Shown here: in pieces, positions 8,235 through 18,005 of the stretch
Layout: every line of letters begins with the position of its first letter
Numbering within the stretch: the first letter of the stretch is position 1
Origin: an uncultured Lachnospiraceae bacterium
GTDB lineage: Bacteria > Bacillota > Clostridia > Lachnospirales > Lachnospiraceae
Direction of reading: 5' to 3'
DNA length: 42,131 bases
Assembly (NCBI GenBank): GCA_945621435.1
Contig: CALZBR010000019.1
Span: 1-42,131 of the forward strand
The notes under the pieces: model-generated
What the model saw: the letters and a program-made list of their open reading frames with translations, nothing else
The model's database searches: none
Told to the model about the DNA's origin: nothing
Position numbers and translations under genes: made by a program

Positions 8235-8289
8235 AAAAAGAAGCTCGGATGGCTGGGGTGATTCTCCCGAATTGTCCGAGCTTCTTTTT
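8235..8289. terminator. Bidirectional terminator
   Basis: A 15-bp perfect stem (8235-8249 with 8275-8289) has a run of A at its left foot and T at its right foot. The 25-nt loop can form a small inner GGG/CCC stem. It ends the gene at 8203 (+) and the large activase gene at 8300 (-). Confidence 0.9.
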
Positions 8290-8299
8290 GGGTTTATGC

Positions 8300-11200
8300 C
8301 TATTGTGCGGATTGCTCCATGTTTTTCTGGGCTGTGGAAAGCATCAGCTTGATACGGTTCAGCTGGTTTACCTCGCTGGCACCGGGATCGTAGTCAATGG
8401 CTACGATATTGGACATGGGATAAGCTTTGCGCAACGCCTTGATCACACCTTTACCGACTACGTGGTTTGGCAGACAGCCGAAGGGCTGTGTGCAGACGAT
8501 ATTGGGTACTCCGTCATGAATCAGTTCCACCATCTCGCCGGTCAGGAACCAGCCTTCACCGGTCTGGTTGCCGATGGATACGATGGGTTCGGCAAATTCC
8601 GCAATCTCCTTGATGGGAGTGGGAGCGGAGAAATGCTTACTCTTCTTGAATTCTTTGACAGCTGTGCCTCGTAACAGGTGCTCAATTGCCCAGATGCCGA
8701 GTTTGGAAAGACGTGCCGCCTTCTTGCTCATGCCTAAGTGGTCAGCTTTGTAGAGCTGATTGTAGAAGCAGTAGAGCATGAAATCAATCAGGTCGGGCAC
8801 AACCGCCTCAGCACCCTCGTTTTCCAACAATTCTACCAGATGATTATTGCCGGCAGGGGAGAATTTGACGAGAATCTCACCTACAATGCCGACTCTGGGT
8901 TTCTTAATATCCAGTATGGGAATATTGTCAAAGTCACGAATCATTTCTTTGCAGAGCCTGTTGAATCTGAAGAGATTAATATGCTTTGCGGAGACAAATT
9001 CCTGTGCGATTTTCAGCCATTTCCGGTGAACGGCTTCCACGCTTCCGGGAGTGGCTTCGTAAGGACGCATACGGTATACACAGCGCATGAAGATATCTCC
9101 GAATTCTGCGCCCACGGCGGCACGAAGCATCATGTTGGCGTCCAGATGGAAGCCCGGATTGCTTTCGATACCGGCAAGATTCAGGGAGATAACGGGAATC
9201 TGTGCCATGTCAGCCTTCTTCAGGGCGCGGCGGATAAATCCCACATAGTTGGTGGCTCGGCAGCCGCCGCCGGTCTGGGTCATGACGATAGCTGTTTTGT
9301 TCAGGTCATATTTTCCCGAAAGAAGTGCCTCCATAATCTGTCCTACCACCAACAGGGAAGGATAGCAGGCATCATTGTTTACATATTTCAGACCCATGTC
9401 CACGGAATGGCGGTTATCGTTGTCCAGGACTACAAAATTGTATCCGCAGGCATTGAAGGCGGGCTCCAGAATCTCAAAATGAATGGGAGACATCTGAGGG
9501 CAGATAATCGTGTAATCCTTACGCATTTCTTCGGTAAAGGGTACCTTCTCTATGGCAGCGGAACAAATCCTGCGTTCCTTCTGCAGTTTCTCGCGCACCT
9601 TGATGGCGGATAGCAGGGAGCGGACACGGATTCTGGCAGCCCCCAGGTTATTTACCTCATCAATCTTCAGGCAGGTGTATATCTTCTCAGACCCGGAGAG
9701 GATATCGTTTACCTGGTCGGTAGTTACGGCGTCCAGTCCGCAGCCGAAGGAGTTGAGCTGAATCAAATCCAGATTTTCAACGGTTTTTACATAGCTTGCT
9801 GCTGCATAAAGCCTGGAGTGATACATCCACTGGTCGGATACGATAAGAGGACGCTCCGGATGTCCCAGGTGGGAGATGGAATCCTCAGTGAGCACAGCGA
9901 TGTCGAAGGAGGTAATTAACTCCGGAATACCATGGTTGATTTCGGGATCCACATGGTAGGGACGCCCTGCCAGAACGATACCGCGTTTTCCGGTTTCTTC
10001 CAGGTATTTTAAGGTTTCCTCGCCCTTTTTCTGCATGTCGGAACGAACCGTTGCCAGTTCCTCCCAGGCGGTCAGGGCGGCAGCTTTTACCTCACCTGCC
10101 GGCAGTTCCCTGAATTCCTTCAGCAGAGCATCCGTCACTGTATCAATATCACGGAAGGACATGAAGGGATTACGCAAAACAACGCTTCCGTTGAAAATCT
10201 CTTCCACGTTGTTCTTGATATTTTCAGAGTATGAGGTAACGATGGGGCAGTTGTAATGGTTGTTTGCCCCCTCTATCTCGTTGCGCTCATAAAACAGAGC
10301 GGGGTAAAAGATAAAATCAACGCCCTGCTTAATCAGCCAGGTCACATGACCATGAGCCAGCTTTGCCGGATAACATTCGGATTCGCTGGGAATGGATTCA
10401 ATGCCAAGCTCGTAGATCTTACGGTTGGAGCTGGGGGATAATACCACGCGATACCCGAGTTTTGTGAAAAAGGTGTGCCAAAAGGGATAGTTCTCATACA
10501 TATTCAGGACTTTGGGAATACCTACCGTGCCTCTGGGAGCCTGGTCTGCCTCCAGGGAAGGATAGGAGAAGAGCCGCTGAAGCTTGTATTCAAAAAGATT
10601 AGGTACATTGTTAGCATTTTTCTGACCGCCGATACCGCGCTCACAGCGGTTTCCGGAGATGAACTGGCGTCCTCCGGAGAATTTGTTGATGGTGAGACGG
10701 CAGCTGTTGGTACAGCCCTTACATTTCGCCATGCTGGTATCGTATTTCAGTTCACAGAGTTTCTCATAAGATAGCATGCTTGTCTTGTATCCGGCTTCAT
10801 AACGTTCCCTGGCAATCAGTGCGGCGCCGAAGGCACCCATGATACCTGCGATATCGGGGCGGATTGCCTCACAATCTGCTATTTTTTCAAAGCTTCGAAG
10901 GACGGCATCGTTGTAGAAGGTACCACCCTGTACCACGATGTTACGGCCAAGCTCTGAGGCATCGGATACCTTGATTACCTTGAAGAGCGCATTTTTAATT
11001 ACTGAGTAAGCCAGTCCGGCAGAGATGTCGGCTACGCTTGCACCTTCCTTCTGTGCCTGTTTTACCTTGGAATTCATGAAAACGGTACAGCGTGTGCCAA
11101 GATCGATGGGATGCTCTGCAAAAAGAGCCGCCTGGGCAAAGTCCTGCACACTGTAATTCAGGGATTTGGCGAAGGTCTCGATAAAGGAGCCGCAGCCCGA

Positions 11201-12589
11201 AGAGCAGGCCTCGTTGAGCTGTACGCTGTCCACGGTGCGGTTCTTAATCTTGATACATTTCATGTCCTGACCGCCGATGTCCAGGATGCAGTCCACCTCC
11301 GGATTGAAGAAGGCAGCGGCATAATAGTGGGCTACCGTTTCCACTTCCCCGTCATCCAGCAGGAAGGCAGCCTTCATCAGAGCCTCACCGTAACCTGTGG
11401 AGCAGGAGCGTACAATATTGACCCCTTCGGGCAGGCTTTCATAGATTTCTTTCAAGGAGCGGATGGCGGTCTTCAACGGACTGCCGTCGTTATTGCTGTA
11501 AAAAGAGTAGAGCAGGGAGCCGTCTTCCCCGACCAGCGCAATCTTTGTGGTGGTCGAGCCGGCATCAATGCCAAGGAACGCATTGCCCTGATAAGACTCA
11601 AGAGCAGAAGTTTTGACATGGTGAGAATTGTGACGCTCACGGAATGCCTGATAAGCCTCCCTGTCTGCAAAAAGAGGCTCCATACGTTCCACTTCGAATT
11701 CCATTTTAATCTCAGAAGAGAGCTTGGTTACCATCTCTTCCAGAGTAAAGCATGCCACAGGCTTACAGCCGGGAAGCTTTTTATCGGCAGCGATTGCGGC
11801 GGATTCTGCATTCAGCGCAGAACCGATGGCGGCGAAAAGGTGGGAATTGGCGGTATCAATCACGTGTTCCTCGTCTAATTTCAAGGTGCGGATAAAGGCG
11901 GCCTTAAGCTCCGAAAGGAAGTGCAGGGGTCCACCTAAAAATGCCACGTGCCCGCGAATCGGTTTGCCGCAGGCCAGACCGGAGATGGTCTGGTTCACCA
12001 CAGCCTGAAAGATGGAAGCGGACAGGTCTTCCTTGGTGGCACCTTCATTGATCAGGGGTTGAATATCCGTCTTGGCAAATACACCGCAGCGTGCGGCGAT
12101 GGCATAGAGAGACTGATAATTCTTCGCATATTCGTTGAGACCGGAAGCATCTGTCTGAATGAGAGAAGCCATCTGGTCGATAAAGGAACCGGTACCGCCG
12201 GCACAGATGCCGTTCATACGCTGTTCCACATTACCGCCCTCAAAATAGATGATTTTGGCATCCTCTCCACCCAGCTCGATGGCTACATCGGTCTTGGGAG
12301 CCAGCTCCTTCAGAGAGGTGGCAACGGCAATTACCTCCTGGGTAAAAGGAACCTCCAGATGATTGGCAAGGGTCAGACCGCCGGAACCGGTTATCATTGG
12401 ATAAAGGGTAAGGTTTCCAAGCTGTCCGTATGCTTTATTCAAGAGATTTGACAGAGTTTCCCTGATGTTGGCATAATGACGCTCATAGTCGGAGAATAAT
12501 ATATTGTGTTCCGTGTCCAGAATGGCAATCTTTACGGTGGTGGAACCGATATCGATACCTAGGGAAGCCTTGCGATTTGTTAATTCCAT
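8300..12589 (-). CDS. Large acyl-CoA dehydratase activase-like fusion (BadF/BcrA-type ATPases plus 2-hydroxyacyl-CoA dehydratase-like region)
   Basis: This 1429-residue protein joins two ATPase domains of the 2-hydroxyacyl-CoA dehydratase activator family to a dehydratase-like C-terminal part. Domain 1 (about 1-270) has [16 protein letters not shown] and cysteines C129 and C168, which in activators bind a [4Fe-4S] cluster between two subunits. Domain 2 (about 337-605) has [16 protein letters not shown] and matching C462 and C501, so one chain could form the pair alone. A four-cysteine patch follows (C623, C626, C630, C649), then a DUF2229-like part from about 684 and a C-terminal part with isolated cysteines (C739, C950, C1075, C1110, about C1372) that could hold another cluster. 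Known relatives use ATP to drive low-potential electron transfer. The substrate is unknown and no dehydratase subunit genes are adjacent. AGGAAGG precedes the ATG. Confidence 0.85.
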   Translation of the reverse strand: MELTNRKASLGIDIGSTTVKIAILDTEHNILFSDYERHYANIRETLSNLLNKAYGQLGNLTLYPMITGSGGLTLANHLEVPFTQEVIAVATSLKELAPKTDVAIELGGEDAKIIYFEGGNVEQRMNGICAGGTGSFIDQMASLIQTDASGLNEYAKNYQSLYAIAARCGVFAKTDIQPLINEGATKEDLSASIFQAVVNQTISGLACGKPIRGHVAFLGGPLHFLSELKAAFIRTLKLDEEHVIDTANSHLFAAIGSALNAESAAIAADKKLPGCKPVACFTLEEMVTKLSSEIKMEFEVERMEPLFADREAYQAFRERHNSHHVKTSALESYQGNAFLGIDAGSTTTKIALVGEDGSLLYSFYSNNDGSPLKTAIRSLKEIYESLPEGVNIVRSCSTGYGEALMKAAFLLDDGEVETVAHYYAAAFFNPEVDCILDIGGQDMKCIKIKNRTVDSVQLNEACSSGCGSFIETFAKSLNYSVQDFAQAALFAEHPIDLGTRCTVFMNSKVKQAQKEGASVADISAGLAYSVIKNALFKVIKVSDASELGRNIVVQGGTFYNDAVLRSFEKIADCEAIRPDIAGIMGAFGAALIARERYEAGYKTSMLSYEKLCELKYDTSMAKCKGCTNSCRLTINKFSGGRQFISGNRCERGIGGQKNANNVPNLFEYKLQRLFSYPSLEADQAPRGTVGIPKVLNMYENYPFWHTFFTKLGYRVVLSPSSNRKIYELGIESIPSESECYPAKLAHGHVTWLIKQGVDFIFYPALFYERNEIEGANNHYNCPIVTSYSENIKNNVEEIFNGSVVLRNPFMSFRDIDTVTDALLKEFRELPAGEVKAAALTAWEELATVRSDMQKKGEETLKYLEETGKRGIVLAGRPYHVDPEINHGIPELITSFDIAVLTEDSISHLGHPERPLIVSDQWMYHSRLYAAASYVKTVENLDLIQLNSFGCGLDAVTTDQVNDILSGSEKIYTCLKIDEVNNLGAARIRVRSLLSAIKVREKLQKERRICSAAIEKVPFTEEMRKDYTIICPQMSPIHFEILEPAFNACGYNFVVLDNDNRHSVDMGLKYVNNDACYPSLLVVGQIMEALLSGKYDLNKTAIVMTQTGGGCRATNYVGFIRRALKKADMAQIPVISLNLAGIESNPGFHLDANMMLRAAVGAEFGDIFMRCVYRMRPYEATPGSVEAVHRKWLKIAQEFVSAKHINLFRFNRLCKEMIRDFDNIPILDIKKPRVGIVGEILVKFSPAGNNHLVELLENEGAEAVVPDLIDFMLYCFYNQLYKADHLGMSKKAARLSKLGIWAIEHLLRGTAVKEFKKSKHFSAPTPIKEIAEFAEPIVSIGNQTGEGWFLTGEMVELIHDGVPNIVCTQPFGCLPNHVVGKGVIKALRKAYPMSNIVAIDYDPGASEVNQLNRIKLMLSTAQKNMEQSAQ

Positions 12590-12609
12590 ATGTAATCCTT
12601 CCTGTGAAT

Positions 12610-12643
12610 CAGTCTCTGAAAGCTGTATATCAGTCAGGGACTG
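12610..12643. other. Imperfect hairpin in the 5' leader of the activase gene
   Basis: CAGTCTCTGA (12610-12619) and TCAGGGACTG (12634-12643) pair over 10 bp with one mismatch or wobble around a 14-nt loop. It lies in the predicted leader of the gene starting at 12589 (-), about 20 nt upstream of the start codon. The role is unknown. Confidence 0.35.
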
Positions 12644-12713
12644 GAGATTAAATCAGCTTATGATTATGTATTCTGTAAGTATAGGTGCCGACCAAAAATC
12701 GACATACCAAGTA

Positions 12714-12742
12714 ATTATACGACACGGGAGAGTAAATTGCAA
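12714..12742 (-). promoter_or_regulatory. Predicted promoter of the activase gene (minus strand)
   Basis: Read on the minus strand: TTGCAA (12742-12737), a 17-nt spacer and TATAAT (12719-12714), a perfect -10. The implied leader before the start at 12589 is about 115 nt. Confidence 0.7.
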
Positions 12743-12818
12743 CTTGCAGAATCAGCAAAATGTTTCTATAAAATGTTTATAAATTATATGTTTTTTCCAT
12801 AAATTTCATAAAGCTTGG

Positions 12819-12847
12819 TTTACTTCTCGCGTGTAGAATGGTATGAT
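12819..12847 (+). promoter_or_regulatory. Predicted promoter of the pseudo-rhomboid/sigma-like operon
   Basis: TTTACT (12819-12824), a 17-nt spacer and TATGAT (12842-12847). It is divergent from the activase promoter, lies about 35 nt before the start at 12884, and no terminator is seen before 17943. Confidence 0.65.
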
Positions 12848-12883
12848 GTATACATTATGATTTAGTCCGGAAGGGGTTTGTTT

Positions 12884-13771
12884 ATGAGTAAATGGGAACG
12901 CAAATTCGGCAAATATGCAATTCCGAATCTTACAGTGATTCTGATCGCCTGTTATGTGGTGGGATATATTTTAAACTGGCTGGCACCGGGTGTGCTTGAT
13001 CTGTTGACGCTGAATCCGTACAAAGTATTACATGGACAGGTCTGGAGAATTTTTACCTGGGTGATCGCACCGCCATCCACAATGTCGAGTTATATGGATC
13101 TATTTTTTGTGATGATTATGCTGATGTTTTATTTCAACCTGGGCACCAGTCTGGAGAGAGTGTGGGGCACCTGGCGTTACAATGTCTATATTTTTACGGG
13201 TATTTTTGTGACTGTCATCGTTTCATTCCTGTGTATGGCGATTGATTATCTGGTTTTGGGCGGTGAACTCTCTGGCTTTTTGTACGGATCCGATCAGGCT
13301 GCATGGATACACAGACAGTTCAGTACCTACTACATTAATATGTCCATTTTCCTGGCATATGCGCTTACCTTTCCCAATGCACAGGTGCTTTTGATGTTCC
13401 TGATACCTGTCAAAGTAAAATGGTTGGGAATCATCTACGGGGTTATGCTTTTGATTCAGATGGTGGAGTTCTTATACATGGGCACTATCTATTGGCTTAG
13501 TGTTGGTGCCATAGCTGCTTCCCTGATTAGTTTCTTCCTCTTCTGGATGTGCAATCGAAGAAGAGTCCATCTGGGAGCCAAGCAGAGAAAGCGCCGGGCA
13601 GAGTTCAAGCAGGATATCAGGAGAAATCCTAAGATTACAAAGCACAAATGCGCGATTTGCGGACAGACTGAGGATAGCAATCCGGGTCTGGAATTTCGTT
13701 TTTGTTCCAAATGTAACGGAAATTATGAATACTGTCAGCAGCATTTATTTACCCATGAACATGTGAAATAA
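12884..13771 (+). CDS. Rhomboid/derlin-like membrane protein with C-terminal zinc ribbon, probably not a protease
   Basis: A 295-residue protein with about six membrane helices (roughly 14-35, 66-85, 98-120, 152-170, 177-205, 208-228) and a cytosolic tail. Rhomboid-fold signs are the amphipathic HGQVWRIFTW segment after helix 1, LERVWGTWRY, and a helix MSIFLAYALTFP in the place of the protease GxSG helix. The serine is kept, but its flanking glycines are missing and no histidine appears in the last helix (YWLSVGAIAA), so the Ser-His dyad is absent. The tail is basic, then carries CAIC and CSKC pairs 17 residues apart plus CQQH and HEH, enough for one or two zinc ions. The ATG at 12884 follows GGAAGGGG by 7 nt. 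It is first in an operon with the sigma-like gene, 10 bp apart. Function unknown. Confidence 0.8.
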   Translation: MSKWERKFGKYAIPNLTVILIACYVVGYILNWLAPGVLDLLTLNPYKVLHGQVWRIFTWVIAPPSTMSSYMDLFFVMIMLMFYFNLGTSLERVWGTWRYNVYIFTGIFVTVIVSFLCMAIDYLVLGGELSGFLYGSDQAAWIHRQFSTYYINMSIFLAYALTFPNAQVLLMFLIPVKVKWLGIIYGVMLLIQMVEFLYMGTIYWLSVGAIAASLISFFLFWMCNRRRVHLGAKQRKRRAEFKQDIRRNPKITKHKCAICGQTEDSNPGLEFRFCSKCNGNYEYCQQHLFTHEHVK

Positions 13772-13781
13772 GGGAGAGAGT

Positions 13782-14528
13782 ATGAGCCGTAAGAAAGAAG
13801 TGATGTTTGCAGAGGCTTTGGAGCAGCTGCGTACCATGGCGAGAGAACAGGGGAATTGTGTCAGTGAAGGGCAGGTCAGGGAGAAGCTTGCGGAACTGGA
13901 ATTGGAAGAGCCCCAGATACAGTTGGTCTTTGATTATTTGCTGAAGCACAAGGTGGGAATCGGTCAGCCCTTGGATCCCGATGAATTTCTGTCAGAGGAG
14001 GAACGGGATTATCTGCAGGATTATCTGGATGAGCTTGCGGCTCTTCCTGTCTATTCTCAGGGAGAGATCGAGGCAATCTCTATCTCCGCTATGGCCGGAG
14101 AGATGGAGGCACAACAGCAGCTGATTCAGATCTATCTGAAGGATGTGACGGACATTGCCAAGCTTTACACCGGACAGGGCGTTTTTCTGGAGGATTTGAT
14201 CGGAGAGGGAAATGTGGCTCTTTCCATCGGAGTGGGAATGCTTGGAAGTCTGGAAAAACCGTCAGAGGTGCCGGGGATGCTGGCCAAGATGATCATGGAC
14301 GCCATGGAGGATTATATCCGGGAGAGTACAGAAGCAGGCATAACTGACCGCAAAGTGGCGGAAAAGGTAAACAAGGTGGCGGACAAGGCCAGGGAATTGG
14401 CAGAGGAGCTTCACAGAAAGGTGACGCCGGAGGAACTTGCAGAGGAATCGGGACTTTCCCTGAAGGCTATCCTGGAAGCCTGTCGTATGAGTGGCTTTAA
14501 GATCGAGGATATTGAGTATGTTGAATAA
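13782..14528 (+). CDS. Truncated sigma-70-like protein lacking region 4
   Basis: A 248-residue protein built like part of a housekeeping sigma factor. Residues 5-80 resemble region 1.1. Residues 112-150 (LKDVTDIAKLYTGQG, then LEDLIGEGNVALSIG) match regions 2.1-2.2, which grip the RNA polymerase beta-prime coiled coil. About 190-240 (LHRKVTPEELAEESGLS) matches region 3. The aromatic -10-melting part of region 2.3-2.4 is not recognisable and region 4, which reads the -35 box, is missing because the protein ends after region 3. It should be able to touch core polymerase but not start transcription normally, so a competitor, anchor or vestige is inferred. GGGAGAGAG precedes the ATG; the next gene overlaps by 11 nt, implying coupled translation. 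Confidence 0.78.
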   Translation: MSRKKEVMFAEALEQLRTMAREQGNCVSEGQVREKLAELELEEPQIQLVFDYLLKHKVGIGQPLDPDEFLSEEERDYLQDYLDELAALPVYSQGEIEAISISAMAGEMEAQQQLIQIYLKDVTDIAKLYTGQGVFLEDLIGEGNVALSIGVGMLGSLEKPSEVPGMLAKMIMDAMEDYIRESTEAGITDRKVAEKVNKVADKARELAEELHRKVTPEELAEESGLSLKAILEACRMSGFKIEDIEYVE

Positions 14529-14997
14529 GACGGAAAAGAATCCTAAAAAGAAGGTCGGTATTTTGGAGAGCCTGGAACAGGATATCAGCTTTTATGAGGA
14601 TTATAAATACAACATGCAGGATACCGGCAGAGTGTATGTGGGATGCAAATATACCTTTGGGGAGTTTTTGGAGGAGGAAGAGATCTCCTTCAAATTCCGT
14701 ATGGTGGTTCAGAAGTATATTCTGCCTGAGGCTGACCTGGAAGACAACCTGGAGACCCATCTGTATTATCTTCCGGAAGACAGTTTTCTGGTGAAGCTTT
14801 ACCGCCAGATGAAGGCAAGAGTCAGAATCAGTATTTTGGAAGAAAAGAAGAGCCTCTTTGGAAAATGCACCAAAGCCTATGCAACGAGACAGGTGACGGT
14901 GGAGGAACTGGCTGCCATGACGCCGGAGGAAAAAGAAGCTTGCGGCGTTGTGATACAGGAGATTTCCGTCAGCAAACTTGCGCTGGCCGGATTGTGA
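14518..14997 (+). CDS. Protein of unknown function coupled to the sigma-like gene
   Basis: A 159-residue soluble protein. The start at ATG 14518 lies inside the end of the sigma-like gene (11-nt overlap); a GAGG at 14504-14507 serves it, and such overlap usually marks stoichiometric partners. After a lysine-rich start it is mixed helix and strand, with aromatic-rich parts (DISFYEDYKYNMQD, HLYYLPEDSFLVKLYRQ), and ends in a helix plus strand (TPEEKEACGVVIQEI). Only two cysteines are present, in no metal pattern. No family is recognised. Context suggests a partner of the sigma-like protein, which is inference only. Confidence 0.78.
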   Translation: MLNKTEKNPKKKVGILESLEQDISFYEDYKYNMQDTGRVYVGCKYTFGEFLEEEEISFKFRMVVQKYILPEADLEDNLETHLYYLPEDSFLVKLYRQMKARVRISILEEKKSLFGKCTKAYATRQVTVEELAAMTPEEKEACGVVIQEISVSKLALAGL

Positions 14998-15027
14998 TTT
15001 TAGAATAAAACCTAATAGGAGAGTGAC

Positions 15028-17943
15028 ATGAGAGTAGAAGATTTAGCGGCTTATGAAGTATTGGAAAAGAGAGAGATTAAGGATATCGACAGCATGACTT
15101 ATCTGTTGAAGCATAAGAAGACAGGTGCCAGGGTTGCGTTGATTTCCAACAGGGATGACAATAAGGTATTTAATATTGGTTTCAGAACCACACCCAAGGA
15201 TTCAACCGGTGTGGCGCATATCATGGAGCATTCCGTACTTTGCGGTTCCAGGGATTACCCTTTGAAGGATCCCTTTGTGGAATTGGTAAAAGGATCCCTG
15301 AATACCTTTTTAAATGCCATGACCTATCCGGACAAGACGATTTATCCGGTGGCAAGCTGCAATGACAAGGATTTTCAGAATCTGATGGATGTGTACCTGA
15401 ATGCAGTATTTTATCCCAATATCTATACCAACGAAGCTATTTTCCGTCAGGAAGGCTGGCACTATGAGCTGGAGGAGAGCGGCGAGCTTAAGATTAACGG
15501 TGTGGTATACAATGAGATGAAGGGTGCTCTTTCATCCCCGGAGGATGTGCTGTGGCGTCAGATTCCCACCGCGCTTTATCCCCATACCACTTATGCGGTG
15601 GAGTCCGGCGGAGATCCCAAGGATATTCCGGACTTAAGCTATGAGCAGTTCAAGGAGTTTCACAGTACCTATTATCATCCTTCCAACAGCTATATCTACC
15701 TCTACGGGGATATGGATATGGCAGAGAAATTGCAGTATATTGACGAGCAGTATCTGTCGAAATTCGAGAAGATTACGGTTGATTCCGAGATCGCAGAGGA
15801 GCCTGCCTTTGATGCTCCCGTGAGAGTAGTAAAGGAGATTCCCCTGGGAGAGGGAGAAAGAGCGGAAGATAACACTTATCTGGCATGGAACTTTGCCGCA
15901 GGTTCGGGACTGGACAGGGAGCTTGTGGTGGCCATGAAGATTCTTGATTTTGTGCTCTGTACAGTGCCCGGTGCACCCTTGAAGCAGGCACTGGTGGATG
16001 CAGGGATCGGCAAGGATGTGTTCAGTGTCTATGACAGCAGTATAAGACAGCCCTACTTCGGTGTTGTTGCCAAGGGAACCAGCCCGGACAAGGAAGAACA
16101 GTTCCGGACAATTGTCTGCAATGTTCTGGAAGATATCGTGAAAAATGGTTTTGATGAAAAGGCGTTGATGTCTGCCATCAATCATTTTGAGTTTGGCTAC
16201 AGAGAAGCTGACTATGGTTCCACACCTAAGGGGCTGATGTACTGTATCCAGATGTTTAACAGCTGGCTTTACGATGACAGCAAGCCTTTCCTCCATATTG
16301 AAGCAAACGCTACCTTTGCAAGTCTGAGAAAGAAAGCAAAGGAAGGATATTTTGAAGAAATAATTGAAAAATTTATTCTGAAAAACAACCATTCCGCCAT
16401 GGTCGTTCTTGTACCCAGGGAAGGATTGGCGGAGGCAGAGGACGCGGCACTGAAGGAGAAGCTTGCAGAGATTAAGAAAAATATGGGCGAAGCGGATTTG
16501 GCGGCAGTACACAGCATGATGGAACAGCTGAATGAGTTCCGGGAGAGAGAAGATTCTCCGGAGGATATCGCAAAGATTCCTCTGTTGAAGAGGGAAGATT
16601 TGAAACGTGAGATCTCGCCCATTTCCAATGAGATGAAAATGCTCGGAGATACTCCTGTTCTGTTTCATAACATTTCGACCAACGGTATCGGTTATTTCCG
16701 GCTGGTGTTCACATTTCGTGATATTCCGAAGGAGTATTTTCCTTATATCGGGATTCTGACAAATACCTTCTGCAATCTGAACACAGAGAACTATACTTAC
16801 GGAGAACTCTGTAAGGAAATCAATCTTGTGGCAGGAGAGATCTTTGCGGCACAGAATAACTACGGAAGTGCGGTAGAGCCTGACGCATATACCATGACTA
16901 TGGAGATCTGTACCAAAGCCTTATATGAAAATCTTCCCAGAGCCATTGAACTGATGGAAGAGATGATATTCACCGGTGATTTCACGGATACAAAGAGATT
17001 GAAGGAGCTTCTGGCAGAAGGAAATTCCAAGTGCAGGGACCGCATGATGCAGGCAGGTCATTCTGTAGCAATCGGCAGAGCCCTGGCTTATGGCAGTGTG
17101 AAAGACGCTGTCGATGAAGAGTTGAGCGGTATTGACCAGTACCGTTTCACCTGTGAATTGGAAGAGCATTTTGAGGAACGCAAGGAGGAACTGACAGAGC
17201 GTCTTTCCACCTTGTGTAAGATGATTTTCCGCCCTGAGAATCTGATGGTGGACTTTATCGGTGCAGAAGAAGAGTTGAAGTCCTTGGAAAAACCGGTAAA
17301 TAAGCTGAAAGATAAGCTATATACCTGCGAGGTGAAAAAGGAGAGCTATGCGCCCGTCCCCGTAAGAAAGCAGGAGGGCTTTACGACTTCCGGTCAGGTG
17401 GATTTTGTATGTCGCGCCGGTAATTTCCTGAAGAAGGGGCTGGAATACAATGGCGCATTGACTGTGCTTCGTGTAATGCTTGGCTATGAGTATCTCTGGA
17501 TGAATGTTCGTGTCAAGGGTGGTGCTTACGGCTGTATGTGCAACTTCTACAGAGACGGTGGAAGCTATTTCTGTTCTTACAGGGATCCCAATCTGGGACA
17601 GACCATCGAGGTCTTCCGGAAGGCCTCAGAGTTCATCGCAAACTACGAAGCAGATGAGAGAACCATGACAAAATATATCATTGGTGCTTTCAGTGAACTG
17701 GATATGCCCTTGACTGCTGCAGGTAAGGGACGCCGTGACAAACAGTGTTATTTCACGGGGTTGACGGATGAGATGCGGCAGAAGGCAAGAAATCAGGTGC
17801 TGGATGCAACGCCTGAGGATATCAGGGCACTCGCCAGATACATTGAGGCATTTATCAGTGATGATTTCCTTTGCGTTGTGGGAAACGAACAGCAGATTAA
17901 AGCTGAAAAGGAAAAATTTTCAAAAATCGAGAACCTTTTCTGA
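15028..17943 (+). CDS. Zinc peptidase, M16C presequence-protease (PreP) family
   Basis: A 971-residue inverzincin in which one chain forms both halves of the peptide-degrading chamber. The inverted zinc motif HxxEH is at H64, E67, H68 (AHIMEHSVLCGS), and the third ligand E163 lies in YNEMKGALSS. The C-terminal half has the substrate-binding Arg/Tyr element (RVKGGAYG, then DGGSYFCSYRDPNL). Length and order match cytosolic bacterial PreP-like enzymes, which clear short unfolded peptides; there is no signal peptide. GGAGAG lies just before the ATG. It follows the 159-residue gene by 30 bp with no terminator and may share the promoter at 12819. A bulged hairpin without a T run follows. The family call is sure; substrates are unknown. 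Confidence 0.93.
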   Translation: MRVEDLAAYEVLEKREIKDIDSMTYLLKHKKTGARVALISNRDDNKVFNIGFRTTPKDSTGVAHIMEHSVLCGSRDYPLKDPFVELVKGSLNTFLNAMTYPDKTIYPVASCNDKDFQNLMDVYLNAVFYPNIYTNEAIFRQEGWHYELEESGELKINGVVYNEMKGALSSPEDVLWRQIPTALYPHTTYAVESGGDPKDIPDLSYEQFKEFHSTYYHPSNSYIYLYGDMDMAEKLQYIDEQYLSKFEKITVDSEIAEEPAFDAPVRVVKEIPLGEGERAEDNTYLAWNFAAGSGLDRELVVAMKILDFVLCTVPGAPLKQALVDAGIGKDVFSVYDSSIRQPYFGVVAKGTSPDKEEQFRTIVCNVLEDIVKNGFDEKALMSAINHFEFGYREADYGSTPKGLMYCIQMFNSWLYDDSKPFLHIEANATFASLRKKAKEGYFEEIIEKFILKNNHSAMVVLVPREGLAEAEDAALKEKLAEIKKNMGEADLAAVHSMMEQLNEFREREDSPEDIAKIPLLKREDLKREISPISNEMKMLGDTPVLFHNISTNGIGYFRLVFTFRDIPKEYFPYIGILTNTFCNLNTENYTYGELCKEINLVAGEIFAAQNNYGSAVEPDAYTMTMEICTKALYENLPRAIELMEEMIFTGDFTDTKRLKELLAEGNSKCRDRMMQAGHSVAIGRALAYGSVKDAVDEELSGIDQYRFTCELEEHFEERKEELTERLSTLCKMIFRPENLMVDFIGAEEELKSLEKPVNKLKDKLYTCEVKKESYAPVPVRKQEGFTTSGQVDFVCRAGNFLKKGLEYNGALTVLRVMLGYEYLWMNVRVKGGAYGCMCNFYRDGGSYFCSYRDPNLGQTIEVFRKASEFIANYEADERTMTKYIIGAFSELDMPLTAAGKGRRDKQCYFTGLTDEMRQKARNQVLDATPEDIRALARYIEAFISDDFLCVVGNEQQIKAEKEKFSKIENLF

Positions 17944-17949
17944 AAGCTT

Positions 17950-17987
17950 GCGTCTATAGGGGTGAAGAGAGGGAACACCCCTGACGC
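17950..17987 (+). other. GC-rich bulged hairpin between the peptidase and DUF4349 genes
   Basis: GCGTC (17950-17954), a 3-nt bulge and AGGGGTG (17958-17964) pair with CACCCCT (17976-17982) and GACGC (17983-17987) around an 11-nt loop. No T run follows, so it is not a standard terminator; it may be a processing or stability element in a continuous transcript. Confidence 0.55.
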
Positions 17988-18005
17988 TTCAGAAAGGGAA
18001 ACAAA

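Noticed and set aside
8738..9613. Plus-strand open frame of 291 codons inside the activase gene (also 11111-11878)
   Set aside because: The minus-strand fusion protein is continuous and motif-rich over the whole span; the antisense frames lack start signals.
15634..16668. Minus-strand open frame of 344 codons opposite the M16C peptidase gene
   Set aside because: Shadow of a long, conserved coding region; no ribosome binding site, promoter or recognisable domain.
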